From contig NW_022204507.1 in the NCBI RefSeq assembly GCF_008831285.2, forward strand, positions 1,302,001-1,366,000: a DNA stretch of 64,000 nucleotides, read 5' to 3'. The translations under genes and the position numbers were made by a program. The notes under the pieces were generated by a model. It did not search any database. It saw nothing but the letters and a program-made list of their open reading frames with translations, and was not told the DNA's origin. This stretch comes from Nymphaea colorata (lineage: Eukaryota > Streptophyta > Magnoliopsida > Nymphaeales > Nymphaeaceae). Numbering within the stretch: the stretch's first letter is position 1; every line of letters starts with the position of its first letter. Shown piece after piece: positions 24,601-36,699 of the stretch.

Positions 24601-27600
24601 TGAATACAAATGGGATCTAACTTTGAACCCGTGTAGTCAGTCCGATTAGTTGAATTTGTCATTACATCAATAGCGAACGACCTAAAGGATTGAAATCACA
24701 AGTTTGCATAAATACAAGTACGATTTGAATAATTCATATGATCACACATACTTAATTGAATGTGCTTAACTTGTTGTTACATCTATATTGATTGATTTCA
24801 TGAATTGAAACCGCAAGTTTATATGAAAATGAATGAGATTCAAGTAACTCTTTTGATCCCTTATAGTTAATCTAATGTGTTTCACTTGTTATTACATCTA
24901 TGATCAATGATTTAAATGATTAAAACTCACAAATTTATATGGATATAAAGGGCACCTCTGCAATAGTTTCATATCTTGTAGTTAGTTCAACAAGTTGAAG
25001 TTGTTGTTACATCTATAGTGATCGATGTAATGAATTGAAATCACAAGTTTGTATCATTACGAGTAGGATTTAAGTGATTCATTTGATCACGCATACTAAT
25101 TGAATGTGCTTAACTTGTATGAAAATGAATGAGATTTGAGTGAGTCATTTGGTGTCTTATTGTTAAACTAATGTTTTTCACTTGTTATTACATATATTTG
25201 ATCACTTATATTTAATTGAGAGATTAAGTGATTCATTTGATCACTTATATTTAGTTGAATGTGCTTAACTTGCTGTTACCTACGTATGAAATGACTTTGT
25301 GGTTTGAAATAAGAACTTCGTTTGGAAATGAATGAGAGTCAAGTCATCTAATTGGTCCCTTATGGTTAATTTAATGTATTTCACTTGTTATCACATCCAT
25401 AATGAATGATTTAATCTAACGTATTTCACAAGTTTGAATGAAAATGAATGAGATTAGAGTGATTCATTTGGTGTCTTATAGTTAACCTAATGTGTTTCCC
25501 TTGTTATTACATTTATAATGAATGATTTAAATGATAGAAATCACAAGTTCATATGGATGCAAATGGGAACTATGCATTACTTCGATCCCTTGTGATTAGT
25601 CCAACACGTTGAACTTAATGTAACATTTATAGTGAACGATCTAAAGAATTGAAACCACAAGTTCAGACCAATATTAATGATCTAAGTGATTCATCTGATC
25701 ACACATTTTTAATTAAACGTGCTTAACTTGTTGTGACATCCATATTGAATGATTTAGTGGATTGAAATCATAAGTTTGTATGAAAATAAATTAGATTCAG
25801 GTAATTTATTTAATGTTATACTTTATCTAATATAGTTCACTTGTTATTACATCTATAATGAATGATTTCAATGGTTAAAATCAGAAGTTTATACAGATAT
25901 AAATGAGATCTATACATTAGTTTATAGTTACATCTATAGTGAACGATCTAAGGGATAAAAATAACAAGTTCGTAACAATATGAGTGGTATTTAAGTTATT
26001 TATTTGATTACGCATACTAAATTGAATGTGTCTAACTTGTTGTTACATCCATATTGAATGAATTAGTGTATTGAAATCACAACTTTGTAAGAAAATGAAT
26101 GAGATTCGAGTGATTCATCTTTTGCTCTATAGTTAACCTAATGTGTTTCGCTTGTTATTACATCTATAATGAAGGATTTCAATGATCAAAATCACAAGTT
26201 TATACGGAGACAAATGAGACAAATGCATTACTTATATCCCTCGTTGTTAGTCCAACGATTTGAACTTGTCACATTTATAGTGAACTGTTTAAAGCATTGA
26301 AATCACAAGTTCGTATCAATGCGAGTAAGATTCAAGCGATTCATTTGATCACACATAATTAATTAAATGTGCTTACCTTGTTGTCACATCCATATTAAAT
26401 GATTTGGGGATTGAAATCACAAGTTCGTATGAAAATAAATGGGATTCAATTTATTCATTTGATCTCTTATAGTTAATTTTATGTGTTTCATTTGTTATTA
26501 CATCTATGATGAACGATTTAAATGATTAAAATGATAAGTTTATATGGATATAAATGGGAAATGAGTTGAACTTGTTGTTACATCTATAGTAAATGATCTA
26601 AGAGATTAAAATTACAAGTCTGTATCAACACGAGTGAGATTTAAGTGATTCGTATGATCACACATACTTAATTGAGTGTGCTTAGCTTGTTGTTACATCC
26701 ATATTGATTGATTCGGTGAATTGAAATCACAAGTTTGTATGAAAATGAATGAGATTCAAGTAATTCATTTGATCCAATATAGTTAAACTAATGTTTTTCA
26801 CTTGTTATTACATATATTTAATCACTTATATTTAATTGAGTGATTAAGTGATTCATTTGATCACTTATAGTTAATTGAATGTGTTTAACATGTTGTTACA
26901 TACATATGGAATGACTTATTGGTTTGAAACATGAAGTTCGTTTGAAAATGAGTGAGAGCCAAGTCATTCAATTGGTTTCTTATAGTTAATCTAATGTATT
27001 TCACTAATTATTACTTATTTAATGAATGATTTAAACGATTGAAATCACAAGTTCATATGGATACAAAAGAGATCAATGCATTATTTTGTACGCGTGAATT
27101 TGTTGTTACATCTACGATCAATGATCTAAATAATTAAAACTCGCAAGTTTATATGGATATAAAGGAGACCTATGCATTAGTTTGATCCTTTGTAGTTAGT
27201 ACAATAATTTGAACTTGTTGTTACATCTATAGTGATCGATGCATAAGTTCATATCAATGCGAGTGGGATTTAAGCGATTCATTTGATCACGCATATTTAA
27301 TTGAATGTACTTAACTTGTTGTTACATCTATATTAAATGATTTAGTAAATTGAAATCATAGGTTTATATAAAAATGAATGGGATTTGAGTGATTCATTTG
27401 GTGTCTTACAGGTAACCTAATGTGTTTGACTTGTTGTTACATATATTTGATCACTTATATTTAATTGAGAGATTATGTGATTCATTTTCCCTTGTTCTTA
27501 CATACATTTGATCACTTATATTGAATTGAATGTGCGTAACCATTTGTTACATTCGTATATAATGACGTGGCTTGAAATAAGAAGTTCATTTGGAAATGAC

Positions 27601-30517
27601 TGAGAGTCAAGTCATTATATTGGTTCCTTATAGTTAATCTAATGCATTTCACTTGTTATTACATCTATAATGAATGATTTAAGTGGTTGAAATCACAAGT
27701 TTATATAGATACAAATGGGATCTATGCATTACTTTGTACGCGTGTAGTTAGTCCGATGAGTTGAATTCGTTGTTACATCTATAGGGAACGTTCTAAAGGA
27801 TTGAAATTACATGTTCGAACTAATACAAGTGAGATTTAAGTGATTCATAAGATCATACATACTTAATTGAATGTGTTTAACTTGTTGTTACGTCAATATT
27901 AAATGATTTAGTTGATTGAAATCACAAGTTAGTGTGAAAATGAATGAGATTCGAGTGATTCATTTGGTGTCTTCTAGTTAACCTATTGTGTTTCAGTTGT
28001 TATTACATCTTTGATCAATGATTTAAACGATTAAAACTTACAAGTTTATATGGATATAAATGAGACCTATGCATTAGTTTTATCCCTTGTAGTTAGTTCA
28101 ATAAGTTGAACTAGTTCTTACATCTATGGTGATCGATGTAAGGAATTGAAATCACAAGTTCGTATTAATACGAGTGGGATTTAAGTGATTCATTTGATCA
28201 CACATACGTAATTGAATGTGCTTAACTTGTTGTTATGTCTATATTAAATGATTTAGTAGATTAAAATCATAGGTTTGTATGAAAATGAATGAGATTCGAG
28301 TGATTCATTTGGTGTCTTATAGTTAATCTAACGTGCTTCACTTGTTATTACATCTATATTCAATGATTTAAATAATTAACACTCACAATTTTATATGGAT
28401 ATAAAGGAGACCTATGCATTAGTTTGATCCTTTGTAGTTAGTACAATAAGTTGAACTTGTTGTTACATCTATAGTGATCGATGCACAAGTTCATATCAAT
28501 ACGAGTGGGACTTAAGTGATTCATTTGATCACGCATATTTAATTGAATGTACTTAACTTGTTGTTACGTTTATATTAAATGATTTAGTAAATTGAAATCA
28601 TAGGTTTATATAAAAATGAATGGGATTTGAGTGATTCATTTGGTGTCTTACAGGTAACTTAATGTGTTTCACTTGTTATTACATATATTTGATCACTTAT
28701 ATTTAATTGAGAGATTATGTGATTCATTTTTACTTGTTCTTACATACTTTCGATAACTTATATTTAATTGAATGTGCGTAACTATTTGTTACATACGTAT
28801 AGAATGACTTAGTGGCTTGAAATAAGAAGTCCGTTTGGAAATGAATGAGAGTCAAGTCACTGTATTGGTCCCTAAAGGATTGAAATCACATGTTCGTACC
28901 AATACAAGTGAGATTTAAGTGATTCATATAATCATGTATAGTTAATTGAATGTGTTTAACTTGTTGTTACGTCTATAATAAATGATTTAGTAGATTGAAA
29001 TCACAAGTTTGTACGAAAATGAATGAGATTCGAGTGATTCATTTGGTGTCTTATGGTTAACCTATTGTGTTTCACTTGTTATTACATCTATGATCAATGA
29101 TTTAAATTATTAAAATTTACAAGTTTATATGGATATAAAGAAGACCTATGCATTAGTTTGGTCCCTTCTAGTTAGTTGAATAAGTAGAACTAGTTCTTAC
29201 ATCTATGGTGATCGATGTAAAGAATTGAAATCACAAGTTCGTATCGATACGAGTGACATTTAAGTGATTCATTTGATCACACATTAGTAGATTAAAATCA
29301 TAGGTTTGTATGAAAATGAATGAGATTTGAGTGATTCAATTGGTGTCTTATATTTGATCACTTATATTTAATTGAGAGATTAAGTGATTTATTTTCACTT
29401 GTTATTACATATAATTGATCACACATACTTAATTGAATGTGCTTAACTTGTTGTTACATTCATATTGCTTGATTAAGTGAATTGAAATCACAAGTTTGTA
29501 TGAAAATAAATGAGATTTGAGTGATTCATTTGGTGTCTTATAATTAACCTAATGTGTTTCACTCATTATTACTTCTATGATCAACGGTTTAAACGATAAA
29601 AACTCACAAGTTTATATGGATATAAAAGATACCTATAGATTAGTTTGATCCCTTGTAGTTTGTCCAATAAGTTGAACTTGTTGTTACATCTCTAGTGATC
29701 CATGTAAGGAATTGAAATCACAAGTTCGTATCAATACGAGTGAGATTTAAGTGATTCATTTGATCACACATACTTAATTGAGTGTGCTTAACTTGTTGTT
29801 ACGTCTATATTAAATGATTTAGTATATTGAAATCATAGGTTTGTATGAAAATGAAAGAGATTTGAGTGATTCATTTGGTGTCTTGTAGGTAACCTAATAT
29901 GTTTCACTTGTTATTACATATATTTGATCACTTATATTTAATTCAGTGTGCGTAGCCATTTGTTACATACGTATAGAATGACTTAGTGGCTTGAAATAAG
30001 AAGTTCGTTTGGAAATGAATGAGAGTCAGGTCATTAAATTGGTCCCTTACAGTTAATCTAGTGTATTTCACTTGTTATTACATCTATAATGAATGATTCA
30101 AATGATTGAAATCAGAAGTTCATATGGATACAAATGGGATCTATGCATTACTTTGAATGCGTGTAATTAGTCCGATGAGTTGAATTTATTGTTACATCTA
30201 TAGTGAACGATCTAAAGGATTGAAATCACATGTTCTTACCAATACAAGTGAGATTTAAGTGATTCATATGATCATGCATACTTAATTGAATGTGTTTAAC
30301 TTGTTGTTACATCTATATTAAATGATTTAGTAGATCAAAATCACAAGTTTGTATGAAAATGAATGAGATTCGAGTGATTCATTTGGTGTCTTATGGTTAA
30401 CCTAATGTGTTTCACTTGTTATTGCATTTATAATGATTCTTAATACGAATGTGCTTAACAAGTGATTCATTTGGTGCCATATAGTTAACCAAATGTGTTT
30501 CACTTGTAATTTAATTG
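18602..30517 (+). repeat. Satellite array, trimeric higher-order repeat
   Basis: Monomers of 114-115 bp all contain an ATTGAAATCACAAGTT core and begin TTGTTRTTACATC. Three diverged monomer types follow in order; starts at 18940, 19055, 19170 and 19284 give a 344-bp higher-order unit. Type 1 has AACGATCTAAAGGATTG and TGATTCATATGATCACACAT, type 2 ATGAAAATGAATGAGATTC, and type 3 GGGATCTATGCATTACTTTG. Extra monomer types and truncated units create longer periods: one variant block recurs at 19708, 21586, 23549 and 26037, and another 1242 bp apart at 27234 and 28476. There is no coding content. Sequence length and layering suggest heterochromatic, possibly (peri)centromeric, satellite; that location is inferred. 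Confidence 0.95.
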
Positions 30518-30544
30518 AATGTGCTTAACAAGTGAAACACATTG
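30491..30544. repeat. Inversion point within the satellite
   Basis: AATGTGTTTCACTTG at 30492-30506 and CAAGTGAAACACATT at 30529-30543 are exact reverse complements around a 22-bp spacer. The inverted match continues imperfectly outward (GGTGCC...GTTAA against TTAAC...GAGCACC). Monomers left of it read plus and right of it read minus. Confidence 0.9.
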
Positions 30545-31125
30545 TATTAACAATAGAGCACCAAATGAATCACTCAAATCTCATTCATTTTCATGCAAGC
30601 CAGTGATTTCAATCTACTAAATCATTTAACATGGATATAACAATAAGGTAAGTACATTCAATAAAGTATGCATGATCATATGAATCACTTAAATCTCACT
30701 CATATTGATTCAAACTTGTGATTTCAATGTTGTATATTGTTAACTTTAGATGTGACAACAAGTTCAACTCATTGGACTAACTACAAGGGATCCAAGTAAT
30801 GCATCGATCCCATTTGTATCAATGGATCTCATTTATATACATATGAACTTGTGATTTCAATCATTTAATACATTCATTAGAATCACTTAAATCTCACTCG
30901 TATTGGTACGACTATAAACGTAATAACAAATTCAACTGTTTGGATTAACAACAAGGTTTCAAACTAATGCATTGATCCCATTTATATCCACATAAACTTG
31001 TGATTTTAATAATTTATTATAGATATAATAACAAGTGAAATACATTAGATTAACTTTAAATGACCAATTGAATAACTTGAATTTCATTCATTTTCATTCA
31101 AACTTGTGATTTAAATCCACTAAAT
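30518..31125 (-). repeat. Satellite, inverted short block
   Basis: About 600 bp of the same monomers in reverse orientation, marked by AACTTGTGATTTCAAT cores and CTCATTCATTTTCAT. The block ends at about 31125, where unrelated sequence starts. It has the same orientation as the second large array at 48.2-54.1 kb, so the intervening 17 kb may be an insertion into one minus-oriented array. Confidence 0.9.
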
Positions 31126-31590
31126 CAATTCATATGGGTGTAACAACCACTGAAAGATTACCACTAGATACTAAAACCCAATGTTTGCAAAGGCGATACA
31201 CACTCAGACTTCGTGTCTCTCTCTGCTCATGGCAAAGAGAAAATGAGAAGTTTGCACAAGGCAAGAAATTGCTGGCAAAAGAACAATGCTTGGCTAGGGG
31301 CTCGGTGTTAATCATTTATACACAAAACTTGATAGTACAATAATTCAGCGAATAAATTCGTTTGACAAAAGTAATACGCACAGACCTATACTTTACAAAA
31401 GAAATAAAAGAAAACAGTGCTTTCGAAATCTTTTCGTGATTCGCCAGCTAACGAGAGGACAATGATCAAAATAACACAAAAATGACTCATGACTCATTAT
31501 CTTGCTTTCGGTGCAATAATCGGAAGGCGACAGATGATTCATTGTGTTGCTTTTGGCTCCGAATATATTTTTGTCAGAGTTTTATCTTCA
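31126..31590. other. Unassigned sequence beside satellite
   Basis: Not satellite. Short frames on both strands have no recognised domain. It may be the downstream or leader part of the pararetrovirus relic that follows, but nothing in the sequence proves this. Confidence 0.4.
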
Positions 31591-32285
31591 TTCTTTTGTT
31601 TCACTCCTTCCCGCCTCAGATTCCAATATTTATCGTACTGCAAATTCATGGTGGAGGCAGAAGCCTTTTGTCTGGACACGACAATTCTGGTACTTGTGCA
31701 TCTCCTTTGTGATTTGCTCTAGTGTTGTACAGCTTTCTTCAAACTCTTTTGTTTTTGGAATATTTTTGTACATGAGTTCTTCATCTTGAAAGACTGCAAC
31801 TTCTAGATAATCAACAAAATTGATTCTTTGAAATTTTCAGCACAGCGCTTCTTCCCATTTTGGACCTGCAACAAAATTTAAAAAGTCTCTAAAGACATTG
31901 TTAGCATAATTGCCGTCGATGGAGTATTAGATTATCCAGTATAGTTTTCTTAATGGCCCATAACAAAATTTCTGTTTCGAATGAGGTCCATTTGAGGTTA
32001 TTGACAATGCAGGTAATTCTTCATGCAGCTGTGTAGTAGAAATCCAGATTTGGATATCTGCGTTCTGCTGCATCTGTAAATTCTGGATAAAGTTTTCTAG
32101 TTTTTTGATAGACCTTCCATCTACGCTCTGGTGTGTCTACCAGCCAATCTTCCCATTGCCTTTCAATAGATCTCATCATCTTGCATTCTCTGGTGAGAGC
32201 GTCTGGTAAAGAATGGTGTACCCTTTTGACCAGATCAATTATAAAATCATAATGGGATAGTAGAAATTGCCACCAATCAAATCTT
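31591..32285 (-). pseudogene. Endogenous pararetrovirus-like polymerase tail
   Basis: On the minus strand a coding-like stretch starts with the end of an RNase H domain, including FLLSHYDF and SLPDALTRE. It continues through a basic ERRWK segment and a downstream region with DYLEVAVFQDEELMYKN and QTKGFCLHHEF. The RNase H end resembles reverse transcriptases of endogenous Caulimoviridae that are widespread in flowering-plant genomes. The downstream part could fit the florendovirus group, but I cannot confirm the genus. The frame is broken by at least one shift (about 32060) and several stops. RT palm, protease, coat and movement regions are absent here, so this is a dead fragment. A Ty3-like retrotransposon is the alternative. 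Confidence 0.55.
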
Positions 32286-32342
32286 TGTAGGGAATGCGTG
32301 GAAAAGGAGCGACGAGAGAGGCCACATGAGAGAAAGGCCCAC

Positions 32343-32362
32343 TAGGGGGAGTGTCTTGGAAT
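32343..32362 (+). promoter_or_regulatory. Polypurine tract and LTR start candidate
   Basis: ACTAGGGGGAG directly followed by TGTCTTGGAATC matches the usual layout of a copia 3' polypurine tract and the TG start of an LTR. The element upstream of it is not recognisable, and the LTR end could not be set. Confidence 0.4.
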
Positions 32363-32649
32363 CTAAACCTAAAGTAGGAAGTGAAAGTGGGAAAGATTAA
32401 TTGCAACGGCAGATTTGTTGAAGATGACTCTTATTTTGGTTTGACATATAGGCCAAACTGCTCAAATATGTAGTAATATGGTTAGTATAACTTGTGTACG
32501 TGGTGCCCCCAAGTGAAGGTGTGCTTGGAAAGACCGACTTAGAAAAACACTTCAGTATGTTATTCATGTTATAATTCAAGTGAAGGTGTGCTATGAAGTG
32601 CAAAATGATCAAAGCACATCATTCAAAAGTGTCAAATGCAATCCGCAAA

Positions 32650-33310
32650 CAAGCCAAAAAAGAAAATGTAACGGAAAAGAATTGGTGCTCAGCCAAATTA
32701 TCCATCACAAGCCTTATATTCCTTAAGAAAGCATTTGTCTCATAATCCAATTTACAAATTCGTCAGCTCAACCACGATTGCCAAAATGTGTCTAACTGTG
32801 AAGAATCCGTGGTTGACTTTCTCAACCATTTGATGTTTCTAACTGATTCACTTAGTTTAGTTGTTAAAGTTATAAAGGAGGATGTCTTAGTTATATATGC
32901 ATGTACATAGTGGCTTAGGAAATGAATATAAAGGTTTTGTATAACTATGACAACTTCAAAATCTCTTCCTTCATTCTGGGAAATACATGATATTCTCATA
33001 AATCAAGGGAAGTGATTAATGGTTGCCTTCTTTGCTCAAAATAGGTGTGACCTTGGCAAAGGTAGAGGTTGTAGTAGAGGTGATAAATGATTCTAGAGTG
33101 TAGGAAAAGGTATATATCCAAGTTCATTATGGATAGAAAAGTCAAGTAATTGGCCAATTATGTGGTAGGAGGAATAAAATGGCCAAGATTGCTGGAATTT
33201 ACTAGAGGCATTCATGGAAATGACTATGAAGTCAAAGCAAGACAATCAATGGCATCCAAATACAAGTACTGTGCATCATGTTGCGACTTTAGGTCTATGT
33301 TTGATGCCAA
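32650..33310 (+). pseudogene. Copia F gag relic with decayed zinc knuckle
   Basis: Frames across 32700-33000 give VVDFLNHLMFLTDSLSL followed by EYKGFV, matching the UBN2-type copia gag (a SVxEYLxxIKxLAD-like then LPxEYxxFV-like order). A degenerate knuckle follows near 33160-33200 (LCGRRN, then AK and DCW across frames). Stops and shifts interrupt it. Protease and later domains are not recognisable before 33.8 kb. Confidence 0.5.
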
Positions 33311-33849
33311 ATATGAGTGTTTTGGTTTAGTTGGTGTCATGGTAGGCAATGATGTGAATGCCCCAATGGCAAATGACCATGTTTTAGAAATAAAGTAAAA
33401 TCTTCTATCCATATCTAATATATGCAAAGGTAAGAAGTGCAATATTGAGTTAACTAATCTATTTTTTTTTGGGTTAAGGATGAGATGAACAAGAAAATGC
33501 AGTTTGGGGAGGGGAAGCAGTAAAGACAATATGTATGTCTAGCTAATGGATAAACGGGCAAGTGGCTGGAATAAAGTGGACCAATCCCATATGTTTGAAT
33601 CTTTATTTGCTAGTTCTTATCATACTACAATTTCAAATTTTGTGTGGCATGATAGATCAAGATAGGCTAGTAATTATGTAATGAATCTGTTGAGAAATGT
33701 TGATGTTATTTTGAAGGCAAAAAACAAAATACAGAAATATGTTTTATTGGCCTTCTTACAAAATGTGGTTGTTTGCCATTTCAAATCTTTAAGCGTATTT
33801 AAAATTTTTCATTTCTAAATAATGCATGTAGTCCTATGAGGACTGGTAA

Positions 33850-34232
33850 TTGTTAGCCTGTTGTGGCACAATCAGAAGTTACGTGAAAGTTTGTTCATTT
33901 GCTGGAATCTCTAGAGGGATTTGGTAGTGGAGAACTATTGTGCAGAATACTTTCTATTAAGATAAGGATAATTACTAGTAGATAAGTTTAATTGTAAATA
34001 GCAAAAAATAGTTTTATTAATCGTTTATAAGGGCACTTATTGTAATTAGGACAGATATCATTTGATTCTTCTCAACAAACTTCTTGCACACTATAAGAGT
34101 TTAGTAACCAAGGAAGTGCTATTTTAGCCTCCCCATTGCATGTGTATGTGCTTTCTGTTTTGCTCTGATACCCTATTTTGCTCTGTTTTACTTGTGTTTT
34201 GTTTTCCACCATACGTAGTTTTGATTTTATTA
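33850..34232 (+). mobile_element. Copia G LTR candidate
   Basis: The stretch precedes a clear primer-binding site. A TGTTAG start near 33850 is plausible, and an internal CACTATAAGAGTTTAG and a CT-rich end fit an LTR, but no second copy exists here for comparison, so both edges are approximate. Confidence 0.4.
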
Positions 34233-34246
34233 TGGTATCAGAGCTC
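34233..34246 (+). promoter_or_regulatory. Primer-binding site of copia G
   Basis: TGGTATCAGAGCTC is an exact match to the 12-base initiator tRNA-Met site common in plant copia elements. It is the best-preserved primer site in the window. Confidence 0.9.
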
Positions 34247-34354
34247 TAAGTACTTTTTCTTTGAGCATGATCTTGGTATATTATTGACCGCTATGTGGTT
34301 ATTTACTGATCATCATCTGATCATCCCTGCTTGCACTTTCATCTTGGTCAACAT

Positions 34355-34890
34355 ATGGAAAAAACAAATGCAACTATGAATTCGCTTACTAGAGTCCCAA
34401 TCACCTCTAGTTCAAATACTTTGTTTGACATCAACATAGAATTTGACGTCCCTTATTTGATGCATCATTTGGACAACCCATGAGATTTGTTGGTGAATTA
34501 GCATCTTAGTGGTAATAGCTATGGCACTTGGACATGGCCAATGATAATGACACTTGTCACTAAGAACAAAATATCATTCATTAATGGTTCATTGCCTATG
34601 CTTGAAGTTTTTTCTCTAAATTTTCTGTTGAGATCTTATTACAATTGTATACTCTTGTTCTAGATCATCAACTCATTATCTCATAAAATAGAAGATAGTG
34701 TTATATATACTGCCATAGAGAGAAAAGTACAATTAGATTTAGAAGAATGCATTTACCAAAGTACCACACAATTTTCAAATTAAGATTGTGATTAGTAAGA
34801 TTAATGAAGATGCATTTCTATATCAGCATACTATATGAAATTCAAGGCCAACTGGGATGAGTTGGCCTCATATGATCCTCTTCTAGTATT
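34355..34890 (+). pseudogene. Copia G gag fragment
   Basis: The frame from ATG 34355 gives a Ser/Thr-rich start, then YLMHHLDNP and, after a TGA near 34481, LLVNQHLSGNSYGTW and MTLVTKNKISFINGSLP. These match the HHSDNPG...LNGxNYxxWxRxMxxALxxKNKxxFVDG order of a copia gag N-terminus (retrotran_gag type). The rest is riddled with stops and ends near 34890, where a LINE fragment begins. Closely similar gag starts occur in copia D and E, so all three belong to one lineage. Confidence 0.8.
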
Positions 34891-34904
34891 TTCGTAGGTA
34901 TAAA

Positions 34905-35115
34905 TGATAGAAAGAGAGGGGATCTCCGTGATGAAGCCCCCCATGACTATAAAAAAAAAAACTTCATTTATTCCTTTAATAATGAGAGCGTGTGTTTGTT
35001 TCTCCAAAATCATTACCTTAGAAACCCAATTATCAGAAAAATCAAGGTTGTGTAGGGATTTCCTAATGAAGTTCCATTTAACTTTGTCCTACACCTTTGA
35101 CATATCAAGGTTCAG
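34905..35115 (-). pseudogene. L1-type LINE reverse transcriptase fragment
   Basis: On the minus strand 35110-35040 reads LDMSKV, a stop, DKVKWNFIRKSL, matching the plant L1 RT motif LDMSKAYDRVEWxFL. It continues to a FSDNWVSKVM-like segment, then ALIIKGIN and a GGFITEIPSLS stretch that corresponds to the RQGDPLSP motif in damaged form. Only about 200 bp of the RT remain, with no endonuclease, poly-A tail or target duplication seen. Confidence 0.75.
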
Positions 35116-35124
35116 ATGCATGAA

Positions 35125-36222
35125 CGGTTATTCTGAAACCAAGACAAACTTGGTCGATCACGTGACGAGGTTTAGGCCACCTCTAGATCTACTCCAAGTG
35201 ATATTTTGTTCATAAGCCTTCTTGCTTTTATAGCTGCATTTTTTAGTCAATACCCACAAGATCAGGTTACATGCACGGTCCATAGCCTTTAAGAAAGTGA
35301 CAAGTGCCCCCCCTGCCCACTGGCTCCCTAGCCCACTTTGAGGGGTACTTGGCGTCCACAGGAGCTTGGCACAAGCCTAGGCATATAACCAGCTTTGAAC
35401 ATACCCATGTCAGAGAGATAGAACTTGTTAATGAGGTAAACAGGGATGGGGAGCACATGAAGAAGGGGTTGAGAGTTTATTCCCTCTGTTAAGTGTAAAG
35501 TGTGTCGTGGGCCTCCTCATGAGCTTGTTGTTGCCAACTCCACCATCATCAATGTCATCGTTGTCTTCTCAAGATATTTAGTGGAGAAGGTATGACTTAG
35601 CAATTTCCAACCTCCAGGAGGCTATGAAGCTCAAATGAAAGAACGGTAGGGCAATCTGCCTCTTGGAACCTGTTATGGAAAATGAAAACGAATTCTTAAA
35701 TCTGTGTGATATTAACTTTGTTTTTTTACACCTATTGTAAAGCTGTAAAATTGAATTGTGGTATTCTTGCCATGCATGTGAAATTCTATAGAAGGTTGAA
35801 GGCATGATTTGGTTGTAACAGAAAATATTCTTTTATGCCTGTAAAAAAATTGATTATGTACAGAAAGAGTATAAATATGTGAAAGGAAGAAGAGCATGAT
35901 GCTCTGTTCCATCCATTCCCAGCCTCCTCGGTTATGCCCTGTTGATTCTGTGGCAGCCCTGATTTTCTCTTGTGCATCATCTGAAACTCACAAGATATTG
36001 CAAGGGGAGGAAAGGAATGGTGGCGGATGAGGAGTGTTGGCTTGTGATGATGCGGAACAGGTTGATGCATTGTTTTGAGGGGCCAAAAAAGACATTGATG
36101 TATTTTTCTATAGCCCTGCCTCCTCTTTTCCCAAAAGTTCTTTATATGGCTAGATTTCTTTTGCACCGGTACAAATCGTTACAAAAAAATGTCAAATTGG
36201 GTGCTTCAATTTGGTTGTTAAT
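35125..36222 (+). repeat. Dispersed repeat M, copy 2 (uninterrupted)
   Basis: It starts at CTTGGTCGATCACGTGAC and matches copy 1 (6480-6978) and copy 3 (39665-40460 and 46432-46756). It contains a TATA-like GAGTATAAATATGTG at about 35867. It continues without a break through AAGAGCATGATGC and TCTGTTCCATCC, then GCCCTGATTTTCTCTTGTGCATCATCTGAAACTC. In copy 3 the copia D/E block sits exactly at that point, so this is the unoccupied version. Long minus-strand frames here have no recognised domain. Confidence 0.8.
35864..35880 (+). promoter_or_regulatory. TATA-like element in repeat M
   Basis: AGAGTATAAATATGTGA, conserved in copy 3 at about 40425-40441, sits 20 to 30 bp upstream of the point where copia D/E interrupts copy 3. 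Conservation between copies supports an LTR-like promoter; function is inferred. Confidence 0.35.
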
Positions 36223-36699
36223 TCTGTTGGATAGTGGCCCTGAGCCCTATCCTTCATCTCGTAACTGCAAGCCAGATTAAATTGAAAAACTCATTTCCAA
36301 AATAAAAGATTTCATTAAAATGAAATTCAAAAGTTTATTTTGTTACCATTTACGAACCAGCCAAAAATTCTCTCTGGCAATAACCGCTGCTGGGATTCAG
36401 GAAATCCTGGGAGGTAGACTATAAAGTCTCAGCTTATGTTCATCTAAAGGTTGATCATTAGATTAACCTATCATAGGTTACTATACAAATACTGTTCTTG
36501 CTTAAACGAGCCTTGAGTTGATGTTGATGCCCATTTTATTCCTGTCACAGGATACTTTGCTCAAGTTCCAGTGTTGAGCACAAGCTATGTCTTGGTTTGT
36601 TGAGTGGAGTTTGAACTGACCCTTTAAAGCACAATAGCTCGAGCATGACAAGACATGAGCAGAGTTGGGCTCTAGCCCGCTAGTGTATAACCACAACTA

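Noticed and set aside
18602-31125. CRISPR-like or minisatellite interpretation of the regular repeats
   Set aside because: The repeats are contiguous ~115-bp monomers with no unique spacers, in a plant genome; satellite DNA explains them fully.
35786-36166. 126-codon minus-strand frame in repeat M copy 2, with a counterpart at 46428-46724
   Set aside because: The two copies share the frame only because the DNA is duplicated; there is no known motif and the frame is broken differently in each copy.
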